A stretch of 64,000 nucleotides of DNA from Phocaeicola faecicola (GTDB taxonomy: Bacteria > Bacteroidota > Bacteroidia > Bacteroidales > Bacteroidaceae): contig NZ_JABSOE010000005.1 of NCBI RefSeq assembly GCF_013618865.1, forward strand, positions 43,993 to 107,992. Reading direction: 5' to 3'. The notes below the pieces were generated by a model that had not been told where the DNA came from, ran no database searches, and saw nothing but the letters and a program-made list of their open reading frames with translations. The translations under genes and the position numbers were made by a program. Shown in pieces: positions 26,975 to 35,508 of this stretch (the first letter of the stretch is position 1; each line of letters begins with the position of its first letter).

Positions 26975-29365
26975 TTATTTAGTAAAATTATATCCGAATT
27001 TAATGGCAAAGGCACGGCCGGGTTTCTGCATCTTGAAATTGTCGTACAACCGTGCGTCGAGCAGGTTGGTACATTCGGCCGATACGGTGAACTCCGACTG
27101 TTTCCCGAAATTATAGCTCACGAAAATATCGTGCGAGAACTGGGTCGGTACCTCCAGTTCCGGATTGTGGTAGTCATTCCACTCGTAGCTGAAGGCATGG
27201 ATGTAATTCATCATGTAATGAATATCGAGTGTCGTACCCTGGCGGAGGAAGTTGCGCAGCGTGACACCGGCCTCACCGTTGCCGTACATGTACGGGATGG
27301 CAGGAATCCGTTGCTTGTAGTTCTTGCTTTCGCGCTGGGTACCGGCCACATACCGGGTCATGCTCCGCATGTCGATGTAACTGAAGTTGCCTCCCACGAA
27401 GAAGCAGTTGCGGTAAGTATAGCGCACCCCGAAATCTCCTCCCAGGTTCCGTACCCCACCGTCGTTTTTTGACGAGGCCCGCCCGTTGTCGTTGTTCGTG
27501 CTCCGGCGTATGTAGTCCTGTATCTCACGGTACTGGAAGGCCGCATCGATGGTCAGCCGGTGGTGGAGCAGGTCGATGGGAGAGGTGGTAATGCCCAGGT
27601 TGACGTTGTTGCTGCTTTCAGGCTTCAGTCCCGAGTTCCCCCGTTCGATGTCGTCACCCGAACCGAAGAGTTCCCGGCTGGTAGGCAGGCGAAGCGCATA
27701 TTCGTACGACAGCCGTACTTGGGTATGCTTTCCCCAGAAATACGTACTGGCCATTCCTCCGCCCCAGTACGAAGAGGTACTGCGGTAATCCTGGTAGTTG
27801 CTGCCTCCCTCCGGATCGAGGTAAGCCTCGAGGTGGTTGAGGTAATTCTTTACGAAGAGCGAGATATTCCATTTCCCCTTGTGGTCGTACTTATAGCTCA
27901 GTCCCGTTACCTGTTTCCGGCTTTTCTGCGGATGCTCGTATTCGGCCTTAACCTGTGTCTCGTCTTTTCCCGAACGCGAGAAGGTGGTCAGTGTACTGCT
28001 GAGTGACAGGGCATGTCCTTCTGCCGGAAACAGAGCCACCCGGAAATTCGCCGCCCCGTTGTTGTCGCGGTAGCGGTACTTCGTATACGCCAGCTCGCCC
28101 GGCGCACTCTTCGGCTTGCTCTGCTCCCCGAGCCAGTTGTAATTGCAGCTGGCCGTATCGGCCGCATACGACTGCCCGAAATTGTAGTTGCCGTTCATCG
28201 ATACATGCAAGCCTTTCAGTACCTTGAACTTCTTCTCGTACGTCAACTGAGGCATGAGGGTATTGGCCGTTGTATAGCGGGCCCCATACACCCAGTTCAT
28301 GTTCGAGGCATTCTGTGTCTGCTTGTACTCGTAACCTCCGGTAAATCCGAAGAGGAGGCGGTCGGCAAAAGGCTTGTCGACCACACCGATTTTCAGTATG
28401 GCTGCCTCGTTATGGTATTTGGCATGAAAGCGCCGGACCTTCAGGTCCTCGTAGACCACTGTATTTCCGTTCTCCCCGAACCGGGTATAATGGTCGATGT
28501 TCACCTTGTAGTCGTTGTCCGAATAATTCTGATAGGCATTCAGCGAAACGTAGAATCCCTTTTTGGAAGTCCATTCCGCATACACATTGCTCTTGTGTGT
28601 ATTGAAGGAACCGAAAGAGTATGAGGCATTGACCCGGGTACGTCGGGTATGGTCGGTCACGATGTTGATGGCACCTCCCAGGGCATCCCCGCCCAGTTCT
28701 ACGGGCACCACTCCCTTATAGACCTCCACCCGCTTGGCCAGTCCCGCAGGAATGTTGTTCAGTCCGAAGGCAGAACTCATCCCGTCCATGGGTACTCCGT
28801 CGATGAAGATCTTTACGTGCCTTCCCGAAAAGCCGTTCAGTGTCACGTTCGATTCCGAGCCGACTCCTCCGGTCGACCGGATTTTTACCCCGCTGATCTT
28901 GTCAATCACACTCGACAGGTCGAGCGTGGTATTTTTCAGTTGTGTGGTTTCAATCAGTGAGACATTATAGGCCAGACGCTGCACCTTTTCTGCCTGACTC
29001 AAGCCTTTTACAATCACTTCATTCAGGCTGTGTGCGTCTTCCGCCAGTTCAAACCGGAGATAGTTGTCCTTCGGCCTGAACGTATGAAGCTGTTCCTGAG
29101 ACTTGTATCCCAGGTAAGAAGCCGTTACCCGGACTTTCCCGGCCGGCTGTTTCAGTGTCAGCGAAAATTCCCCTGTATTTCCTGTGACTCCCCCGGCAAG
29201 GTATGCATTGTCCTCACACGAGTGAATCTCTACCGTGGCATAGCCCAAAGCCTCTTGAGTAAGGGCATCCAGCACTTTTCCCCTGAGGGTCTGACCCTGG
29301 AGATGAATTCCTGAAAATATAAATAATAAAGTTACCCAAAATCCCTTTTGTCTTAAATTCCCCAT
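26975..29365 (-). CDS. xusA: TonB-dependent siderophore receptor, XusA-like
   Basis: Outer-membrane receptor of 796 residues. Signal peptide (1-24), carboxypeptidase-regulatory-like domain (about 27-105), TonB-box region (SLNEVIVKGLSQ), plug (about 125-240, with DKISGVKIRSTGGVGSESNV and ELGGDALGGAINIVTD), and a 22-strand-type barrel ending FAIKFGYNFTK. With XusB and XusC it should import ferric xenosiderophores such as enterobactin, helping iron acquisition in the inflamed gut. It is first in the operon. Its promoter carries both the 16-bp dyad shared with fldA, lut and pflB and a private 11-bp inverted repeat. Confidence 0.9.
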   Translation of the reverse strand: MGNLRQKGFWVTLLFIFSGIHLQGQTLRGKVLDALTQEALGYATVEIHSCEDNAYLAGGVTGNTGEFSLTLKQPAGKVRVTASYLGYKSQEQLHTFRPKDNYLRFELAEDAHSLNEVIVKGLSQAEKVQRLAYNVSLIETTQLKNTTLDLSSVIDKISGVKIRSTGGVGSESNVTLNGFSGRHVKIFIDGVPMDGMSSAFGLNNIPAGLAKRVEVYKGVVPVELGGDALGGAINIVTDHTRRTRVNASYSFGSFNTHKSNVYAEWTSKKGFYVSLNAYQNYSDNDYKVNIDHYTRFGENGNTVVYEDLKVRRFHAKYHNEAAILKIGVVDKPFADRLLFGFTGGYEYKQTQNASNMNWVYGARYTTANTLMPQLTYEKKFKVLKGLHVSMNGNYNFGQSYAADTASCNYNWLGEQSKPKSAPGELAYTKYRYRDNNGAANFRVALFPAEGHALSLSSTLTTFSRSGKDETQVKAEYEHPQKSRKQVTGLSYKYDHKGKWNISLFVKNYLNHLEAYLDPEGGSNYQDYRSTSSYWGGGMASTYFWGKHTQVRLSYEYALRLPTSRELFGSGDDIERGNSGLKPESSNNVNLGITTSPIDLLHHRLTIDAAFQYREIQDYIRRSTNNDNGRASSKNDGGVRNLGGDFGVRYTYRNCFFVGGNFSYIDMRSMTRYVAGTQRESKNYKQRIPAIPYMYGNGEAGVTLRNFLRQGTTLDIHYMMNYIHAFSYEWNDYHNPELEVPTQFSHDIFVSYNFGKQSEFTVSAECTNLLDARLYDNFKMQKPGRAFAIKFGYNFTK

Positions 29366-29370
29366 TTCAA

Positions 29371-29418
29371 CGTAAAATATCTATTAAAAACGCTGCAAAA
29401 TTAGACGGATATTTTACG
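29371..29418 (-). promoter_or_regulatory. Inverted repeat flanking the xusA -7 box
   Basis: Perfect 11-bp arms CGTAAAATATC (29371-29381) and GATATTTTACG (29408-29418), 37 bp centre to centre. One arm lies just downstream of the expected start site, the other in the -7/-33 spacer. This fits a repressor site, possibly iron-responsive, but the protein is unknown. Confidence 0.6.
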
Positions 29419-29442
29419 GCAGTCAATCCCTATTTTTAGGTA
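29396..29442 (-). promoter_or_regulatory. xusA promoter with shared 7-2-7 dyad
   Basis: Minus-strand -7 box TAATTTTG (29403-29396); -33-like ATTG 20 bp upstream; then the site TACCTAAAAATAGGGA (29442-29427), 13 of 16 bases identical to the perfect pflB palindrome. Gap between site and -7 box is 23 bp. Confidence 0.75.
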
Positions 29443-29525
29443 TATTGGGGCTGGCCGAAGCGGAAACTGTCAGGATATTTTCCCTATTTTGGGGACGGTT
29501 CAATGGGTTCCGGGAAACCTTCGGC

Positions 29526-30260
29526 TCAGTTTTTCACCGGCAGGTATTTCCACAACCGACGGGGAATGAGTTTCCACAAGGCAACGAGTATCCGGTAGCG
29601 CCAGTCGATGATTACCGTGCGCTTTCTGCGGTGTAAGGCCTTGACAATGTGCTGTGCTACGGTCTCCGGACGCATCAGCATGGGATAATGCTTTCCGTTG
29701 TTGAGCAGGTCGGTTGCCACAAATCCCGGGCGGATGTCGGTAAAGACCAGGGGCAGGTGCTCCAGGTGTGCCAACTGCTCCAGTGCATCCAGGTAGGTAT
29801 TCTGAAACCGTTTGCTGGCAGAATATGCCGGAGCCAGTCCCAGTCCCTTGGTACCTGCAATGGAACTGATGATGGCCAGATGGCCTTTCCCTGCCGTACG
29901 GAAATAACGGTAGGCGGCACTCACCATGCGTACGAATCCCGTACCGTTGGTCTCCAGCGTACGGATTTCCGTTTCGGGATTCAGACTGGCATTCTGAAAC
30001 CCGATGCCGGAACTGTGGAGGTAGAGGTCCATCCCTCCCAGGCGGCCGATGAGCTGCTCCAGTTTCTGGTCGGCATCCGCTTCCAGTATGTCAATACGCT
30101 GAACGTAAATCCGTTCCGGAGCCTTCTGGCGGAAAGCTTCCAGTCTGTCTTCCCTTCGTCCGGCAATGCCGAGGGTCCATCCTTCCTTCAATAACAGGCA
30201 GGCTACCTGATAGCCGATGCCCGACGCCGCTCCGATGATAATTGCTTTTTTAGGTGTCAT
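29526..30260 (-). CDS. Short-chain dehydrogenase/reductase
   Basis: Classical SDR of 244 residues. NAD(P)-binding motif GAASGIGYQV (10-19), an Arg-rich segment after strand 2 (GRREDRLEA) that suggests NADPH preference, and the catalytic YSASK near residue 148 with an upstream Ser. The C-terminus is hydrophobic and basic (about 205-244), which may tether it to membrane, as in DltE/YbbO-like SDRs acting on lipids or retinoid-like substrates. It is 33 bp downstream of the nuclease-helicase gene and may be co-transcribed. Substrate unknown. Confidence 0.88.
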   Translation of the reverse strand: MTPKKAIIIGAASGIGYQVACLLLKEGWTLGIAGRREDRLEAFRQKAPERIYVQRIDILEADADQKLEQLIGRLGGMDLYLHSSGIGFQNASLNPETEIRTLETNGTGFVRMVSAAYRYFRTAGKGHLAIISSIAGTKGLGLAPAYSASKRFQNTYLDALEQLAHLEHLPLVFTDIRPGFVATDLLNNGKHYPMLMRPETVAQHIVKALHRRKRTVIIDWRYRILVALWKLIPRRLWKYLPVKN

Positions 30261-30293
30261 AATGGTTCAATCATTCTGTGTGACATGTCCGGC

Positions 30294-33200
30294 TCAAGAC
30301 CGGTTGCTTCTTATCTCATATACATATGCTTCAGACTCTGGCCGGTTGCCTCCTCCATGCTGATAGTAGAAACGGCCTTGGAAAGGCATCTGCTCGTTCC
30401 AGGGACGGAGTGCCTGCGAGAGGTGAGCCGTAAACGCATGATACGAGTGTAGGTTCATGCGGGTACCTGCGTCGTCGCGGAACAGCAGCAGATAGTGGTT
30501 CTGGGGACGCGCGTGCATCAACTGGTTGATCTGCAGGGCCAGTCCCCTTGCCTCCGCCGGAGCAATCCGGTCGAACAGGTTGCTCATATTAAAAATGATC
30601 AGTTCCGGAATCACTGCATGCGCATTCCAGAACTCGTTTCTCACGGCCGCCAGTCGCGGATAAATATCACAGGCATATCGGTCGTAAGGCGGTTGGGCAA
30701 AGAGTCCCCGGGTTACCGTCTCTCCCTCTTCGACCGGGGCAATGCCCACATAGGTCAGGTCCAGGTGAGGCAGCCGGCTGCAACTGTCGATGAAGGCCAG
30801 TCCCGAAGCCCCGCACTCATGGCTAAGGTCGCAGAAAACCACCCGTCCGGACACGTTGCGTACCGCTTGGAACAGACTGTTTCCGCTATTTTCGTAGAGC
30901 GAGCGTGCGGCACTGTACTGACGGCACAGGTAATAATGGTTGTACCCGGCGATGCGGGCGGCCCGTACTTCGGCGGGAAGGGCTTCCAGCCGACTGAAAT
31001 TCATCCGTCCGTAATCGGTCTGTTCCCGGAACAGGGTATCGGCCTCCTTGGTTTCGTCTTTCAGGATAACTGCCTCGAAGGCCTTCCGGAAACTTTCGGG
31101 GAGGGCATAATTCTCCGGACGGATGTCCCAGCGGACGTCGTAGTCCGGAATCTCGAAATCGCCTTTGCAGAAACTTGTTACGTCCGTATCGATGTAGCCG
31201 TTGTGCATGCGGATGTACTCCATCAGCTTGTAGAAGGTCAGACTGGCTCCCAGCACCTCCGGATTCCCGGTCAGCAGCAATTGCTTCCGGGCTCGGGTGA
31301 TGGCCACGTTCAGTTTCCGGTCGATGATAAACTCTCCCTCGCGGAAGGTATTGGATGTCAGGAAGTTCAACTGACTGGTATTGCGTATGGTAAACGAATA
31401 GACGATGACGTCGCGCTGACTGCCCTGATAACGCTCCACCGTATCGATGGAGATATCCATCAGTTCCGGAATCCCCAGGCGGCTGATTTCCTTGCGGATC
31501 ATGGCAATCTGGTTGCGGTAGGGGACGATGACTCCTACCGTCTTGTGCGGATTGAAGTCAGGAGCCGTGAGCCGGTAGATTCGCTGTAGCAGTGAAGCCG
31601 TGATGCGGGCCTCGTTCAGGTTGCTCTTTTCCGATGCATTGATTTCCTCTGAGGGCCGTGCGGCGACGAAAACCATCCGGCGTTTCATCAGCAGGCAGTC
31701 CAGGTTGTCGGCCGGTGCACAGTCCGTCGCGTAGGGGAGAGCCTCCTCCTGATGCGGCAACGGTACCGCCTCCAGCTGCTCACGGAAATAAAACGCATGA
31801 TTCGGAAAATCGGCAATGGCAGGATGCATCCGTCCTTGCTTGTGCAGGATACTCCGGAACTCCGGAGCACTCTGCTTGTACAGCCGTTCGAAAAGCGAGT
31901 TCCGGCAATCATACAGTCCGATGCTCTGCAGCAAGGGATCAGTGATGCTGGCCTCCTCCTCCCCCTGCAGGGCAATGGCCGGTAACTGCTTGTAGTCGCC
32001 GATGAGCACAAACTTTCCGATGGCATTGCTGCGGTCATGGCGGGCCGAGAGAATACCGATCAGGTCGGGCTCCAGAATCTGCGAAGCCTCGTCGATGATG
32101 GCCATTTCAAACTGCTTCAGGTTGAAGAGATGCAGGCGGTTGTTGATGGCCGTAGTCGTACCGACAAAAATACGCGTCTGTGCAATTTTCTGCCGGATAT
32201 CCGTCAGCTTCGGGCAGTCGGCCAGGCTGTGCTTCAGCAGGTAGGGCACAAAACGCTTGTCGCAGGACAGTTCGTTGCCGATACGGATGAACGGATGCTC
32301 TTCGGCAATTCCCGAATCGACCAGCATGCCGCAAATCTCGTCTACCGCACGGTTGGTATACGAGAGCAGCAACAGCGAGGTCTTCGGGTCGGTCAGTGCT
32401 TCTTCCACCATGTAGCGCAGGGCACACGACGTCTTTCCCGTTCCCGGAGGACCTACCAGCAGGAAATAGTCGCTGGCCTGCTTCTCCTTCAGAATCAGTT
32501 CGTTGAATCGTCCGTAGTCTCCCTGGAGCGTCAGCGAGGTATCGCGCTGTGGCGGACGTACTCCCAGCAGCAGTTCCTTCCGTTCGGTACGTGCCGACAA
32601 AAAGGCGTAGAGTCCCCGCATGGCACTGGTGGCCGATACGTCCGAGGCATCGTGCTCGATGGCAAACATATCTCCTTCGTCGCCGATGATGTCTTTGTTC
32701 TGCTGACCGTTTCTCAGCAGCACCGTCAGCCGGTCGGGAGTAATCTCTACGATGTTTCCCTTCATCAGAATCTCATGACGCACGTCCGGTTCGTCCTGAT
32801 ATGCATAGCAGATGACAATATCTCCTCCACGGAAGTTGGGAAGAAAATCCTCCTCCTGGCGAGGAATGCGGAAGTCCAGCAAGTCGTATCCTTTTCCGGG
32901 AGCACTCTGCCGTTTGTCGGTAAGTTTCAGTCCCAGCAGTATGTTTCCCGACTCCAGTTTCTCTGCCACCGGAGTGTGCCAAAGTCCGGCAAACCCGTTC
33001 GACGGCTCGTTCCTGCCGCCGGTCTTGCTCAGAATCTGCTCCTTGGAGACGAAAGTAAAGAAACGCTGGAAATATGCCCGCTCCAGTGGGGTAGAGTGCT
33101 TCAGGGTCTGGATGACTTCCTGCAGCTGCGGCTCCTGAAAATCGGTCCACAGGCGACTGGAGGTCTGGAACTCATTCAGCAGGTCGGTACTCAGTTCTTC

Positions 33201-34559
33201 CATGACAGGAGCAATGGCACCTTCGCCGAAGGCCATCTCCGAACAGACAATCCGGTTTCTCAGCCGGATACTTTCGCGGAAAAGAGTTTCGGCAAAATGT
33301 TCGATCATCAGTCCGTCGGTATACTTGGAGTACAGCAGGAAAGTCTGCAGGTTCTCCGTCTCGTGACCGAAATTGTACATCAATATTCCCTGATAGAGCA
33401 TCATCTGGATGAAATGGTCCTCCTTGTGGCGGCGGTTGTACTCGTCGCGCTTACCCGATTTCTGTTCAATGAGCACCTTGAAATCCTTCTGCAGCATGTC
33501 CACACGTCCCTGCAGTCCGAGTTTCTCACAGATGAACGAAGCTTCGAGCAGGGTCTGATGCTTGTCGAACCCCTGTATGTTGCGCGGAAGCACGTCCTGC
33601 ACGAACGAACGGATGTTCAGCATCTGTGCCTGTGCCTGCTCATGGAAATTGGGCGGGATGGGGCAGGTACAGAACTCAAGTGCCGATGAGGCAAAAAACT
33701 TCTTGACCGTATGGTTGTAGGTTACCGGGGCATCGGGCGATTCGTTGACGTAATCGTCGAGGAACTGGCTGGCGAGGTTACCCATCAGGATGGGCGAGGT
33801 ATTGGCTTTCGGCTTGATCTTGTTGATGAAGAAATTCAACGGATGCCGGCCGTACTCGCGGAAGCAGGCTGCCAGGGAACTGATGTCAATCAGGTAATCG
33901 GGATGGACCACAATGAGGTTGGGAATGTACTGGTTTTCCTCGTCGATGTGTACATCCAGCAGGTTGAGCTGCATGTTTTCCTGCAGGATATCCTGCAGGT
34001 AGAGCAGGTCGCCATTGTAGCCTCCTTTGGCATAGTTGATGATGATGAACGGATCGTCGTCGCTGTCGGTGGCCGCGAAAATCAGTTCCTCGTTCCAACT
34101 GGTGACGGCAGCCCGCACGTATGGAATCCGGCTGTGGCGGGTACCTCTGTACGGTCGGTTGGAATGAGGAATTTCGGGAAGCAGGGAAGCCGGAACGTCT
34201 TCACCGAATGCCAGCGACACGAAGCGCACGATGGCCCGCAAGTCGTAGAGGTATTCTTCCATGACCGGCTGGAAGTCGTCGCGCATGGCCGCGTTGCAGT
34301 TCCTCCGCAAGGTCTGGATGGCATACTTGTCGGAGGGTGTCATTCGCTTCTCCTTACAGATGTAGTCGAGCCGGGAAAACAGATTGGCAAAAGAAAAGGT
34401 AACCCCGTGGGTCAGTTCGTAGCAAGCCTGTTCCAGTACCTTGAAAAGCAGGATATATTTGCTCCGGATGTTTTCAGGAGCAGCTGCAGGCTGGCGGTGT
34501 ATCTGTTCGATACGACGGTATAAATCAAAAGGCTGTAATTCAATATGGCCGATAGACAT
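30294..34559 (-). CDS. Dna2-like fused PD-(D/E)XK nuclease and SF1B helicase
   Basis: Large cytoplasmic DNA-processing protein of about 1421 residues. Residues about 270-470 contain a RecB-family nuclease core: GRVDML (about 345) and IEQKSGK (about 365), the D...ExK signature, preceded by a CTCP cysteine pair. The second half is an SF1B (Upf1/Dna2-type) helicase: GPPGTGKTS (about 700), IIDEASQ, GDYKQLPA, ERYQGSQRDV and NVAITRARK. The fusion order nuclease-helicase is that of eukaryotic Dna2. The C-terminal 250 residues are of unknown fold. Start ATG 34559 is chosen; a TTG at 34586 falls in the preceding terminator. Role: DNA end processing or repair, possibly phage defence. No partner gene is adjacent. 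Confidence 0.85.
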   Translation of the reverse strand: MSIGHIELQPFDLYRRIEQIHRQPAAAPENIRSKYILLFKVLEQACYELTHGVTFSFANLFSRLDYICKEKRMTPSDKYAIQTLRRNCNAAMRDDFQPVMEEYLYDLRAIVRFVSLAFGEDVPASLLPEIPHSNRPYRGTRHSRIPYVRAAVTSWNEELIFAATDSDDDPFIIINYAKGGYNGDLLYLQDILQENMQLNLLDVHIDEENQYIPNLIVVHPDYLIDISSLAACFREYGRHPLNFFINKIKPKANTSPILMGNLASQFLDDYVNESPDAPVTYNHTVKKFFASSALEFCTCPIPPNFHEQAQAQMLNIRSFVQDVLPRNIQGFDKHQTLLEASFICEKLGLQGRVDMLQKDFKVLIEQKSGKRDEYNRRHKEDHFIQMMLYQGILMYNFGHETENLQTFLLYSKYTDGLMIEHFAETLFRESIRLRNRIVCSEMAFGEGAIAPVMEELSTDLLNEFQTSSRLWTDFQEPQLQEVIQTLKHSTPLERAYFQRFFTFVSKEQILSKTGGRNEPSNGFAGLWHTPVAEKLESGNILLGLKLTDKRQSAPGKGYDLLDFRIPRQEEDFLPNFRGGDIVICYAYQDEPDVRHEILMKGNIVEITPDRLTVLLRNGQQNKDIIGDEGDMFAIEHDASDVSATSAMRGLYAFLSARTERKELLLGVRPPQRDTSLTLQGDYGRFNELILKEKQASDYFLLVGPPGTGKTSCALRYMVEEALTDPKTSLLLLSYTNRAVDEICGMLVDSGIAEEHPFIRIGNELSCDKRFVPYLLKHSLADCPKLTDIRQKIAQTRIFVGTTTAINNRLHLFNLKQFEMAIIDEASQILEPDLIGILSARHDRSNAIGKFVLIGDYKQLPAIALQGEEEASITDPLLQSIGLYDCRNSLFERLYKQSAPEFRSILHKQGRMHPAIADFPNHAFYFREQLEAVPLPHQEEALPYATDCAPADNLDCLLMKRRMVFVAARPSEEINASEKSNLNEARITASLLQRIYRLTAPDFNPHKTVGVIVPYRNQIAMIRKEISRLGIPELMDISIDTVERYQGSQRDVIVYSFTIRNTSQLNFLTSNTFREGEFIIDRKLNVAITRARKQLLLTGNPEVLGASLTFYKLMEYIRMHNGYIDTDVTSFCKGDFEIPDYDVRWDIRPENYALPESFRKAFEAVILKDETKEADTLFREQTDYGRMNFSRLEALPAEVRAARIAGYNHYYLCRQYSAARSLYENSGNSLFQAVRNVSGRVVFCDLSHECGASGLAFIDSCSRLPHLDLTYVGIAPVEEGETVTRGLFAQPPYDRYACDIYPRLAAVRNEFWNAHAVIPELIIFNMSNLFDRIAPAEARGLALQINQLMHARPQNHYLLLFRDDAGTRMNLHSYHAFTAHLSQALRPWNEQMPFQGRFYYQHGGGNRPESEAYVYEIRSNRS

Positions 34560-34571
34560 GAGTAAAAATTC

Positions 34572-34618
34572 ATAAAAAACTCCCACTGCAGGCCGCGGGT
34601 GACGGCTCGCAGTGAGAG
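34572..34618 (-). terminator. Terminator of lipoprotein gene, close to helicase start
   Basis: Stem between 34580 and 34618 (CTCcCACTGC with GCAGTGaGAG outer part), with a six-T tract on the minus strand. It ends only 13 bp before the helicase ATG, so the helicase depends on read-through or an unrecognised promoter. Confidence 0.7.
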
Positions 34619-34639
34619 TATGGGTTCAGACAATCTCCG

Positions 34640-35470
34640 TTATTTAGTTTCTCCCGGAATGACCAGTACACAGTAGGCTTCCTTCAATGCCATGTATTCT
34701 CCCTGGTATACGTCGGTCACGTTCTGTCTCAGCGACATGGCCGATGCGGCATCCGTACCGTTTTCCGGTAAAAGATAAGTCAGCACATAATCGTATGTCG
34801 CCTGATTGGTAAGTTCGATATGGATTTTCACTCCTTCTTTGTCTATGGTATTCTTGTCTTGTGTGAAGATACCTTCCAGCGGAGTCTTCGAACTTTCGTT
34901 CGGATAAATCTGCACCTTTCCTTCAGTCATGTTCCGGTGAGTATAAATGAATACAAACTTTCCGCCTTCCTTGGCCGGAGAGGCATTCATAATCAGGTTG
35001 CGGAGCTCGTTCAACTGCTTCTGGGTCAGTTCATCCCCCTTGATTTCCGCACCTACTGCCTTGATCGGGTAAACGGTCTGAGGGTAGGATACCACGATGC
35101 GGAGGGTCAGGATGTTGCCGGCATGGTCGGAAATGACCATACTGGTCTCTCCGGTATTCATCAGGCCGCTCTGTTCGTCGAACTGAGGCAGGAGGGTCAG
35201 CAGGTTCTTTCCGTTGAAACGGTAGTCGGCAATGTCGGTATCCGGATTGCTTTCGATGCTGTAGCTGCCGCTTCCTCCCTGAATGTAAAGGCTGACCCCT
35301 TCTTTCTGGAACGGGTCAATCCATACGGTCGTTTCATTGAGAAGGGGAGAGTTCCCTTCTTGTGCAGGTACTACCGTAATCGGTGCATATCGTTCACTGT
35401 CCTTGCACGACAGGATATTTAGCGTACATAATGTGAGCAGGATAAGGCCCAGTAAATTTTTTACTTTCAT
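34640..35470 (-). CDS. Uncharacterised lipoprotein
   Basis: Protein of 276 residues with lipobox NILSC (Cys22). I do not recognise a named family. Residues about 50-130 read as an Ig-like beta domain (GVSLYIQGGSGSYSIES, TSMVISDHAGNILTLRIVV), followed by a mixed alpha/beta part with an amphipathic helix (LTQKQLNELRNLIMNA). It lies between copA and the helicase and has its own -7 box (TATATTTG, 35505-35498), plus a terminator. Likely periplasmic or surface exposed. No function is proposed. Confidence 0.7.
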   Translation of the reverse strand: MKVKNLLGLILLTLCTLNILSCKDSERYAPITVVPAQEGNSPLLNETTVWIDPFQKEGVSLYIQGGSGSYSIESNPDTDIADYRFNGKNLLTLLPQFDEQSGLMNTGETSMVISDHAGNILTLRIVVSYPQTVYPIKAVGAEIKGDELTQKQLNELRNLIMNASPAKEGGKFVFIYTHRNMTEGKVQIYPNESSKTPLEGIFTQDKNTIDKEGVKIHIELTNQATYDYVLTYLLPENGTDAASAMSLRQNVTDVYQGEYMALKEAYCVLVIPGETK

Positions 35471-35497
35471 GTGTCAGTTTTTTTTTGTTTATGAAGT

Positions 35498-35505
35498 CAA
35501 ATATA
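35498..35505 (-). promoter_or_regulatory. -7 element for lipoprotein gene
   Basis: Minus-strand TATATTTG, 27 bp before the ATG at 35470. It sits just past the copA stop. Confidence 0.5.
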
Positions 35506-35508
35506 CGA

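Noticed and set aside
32037..33689. Long plus-strand open frame (550 codons) opposite the nuclease-helicase
   Set aside because: It is antisense to a gene with clear motifs, lacks any recognisable domain, and reflects the GC-skewed third positions of the real gene.
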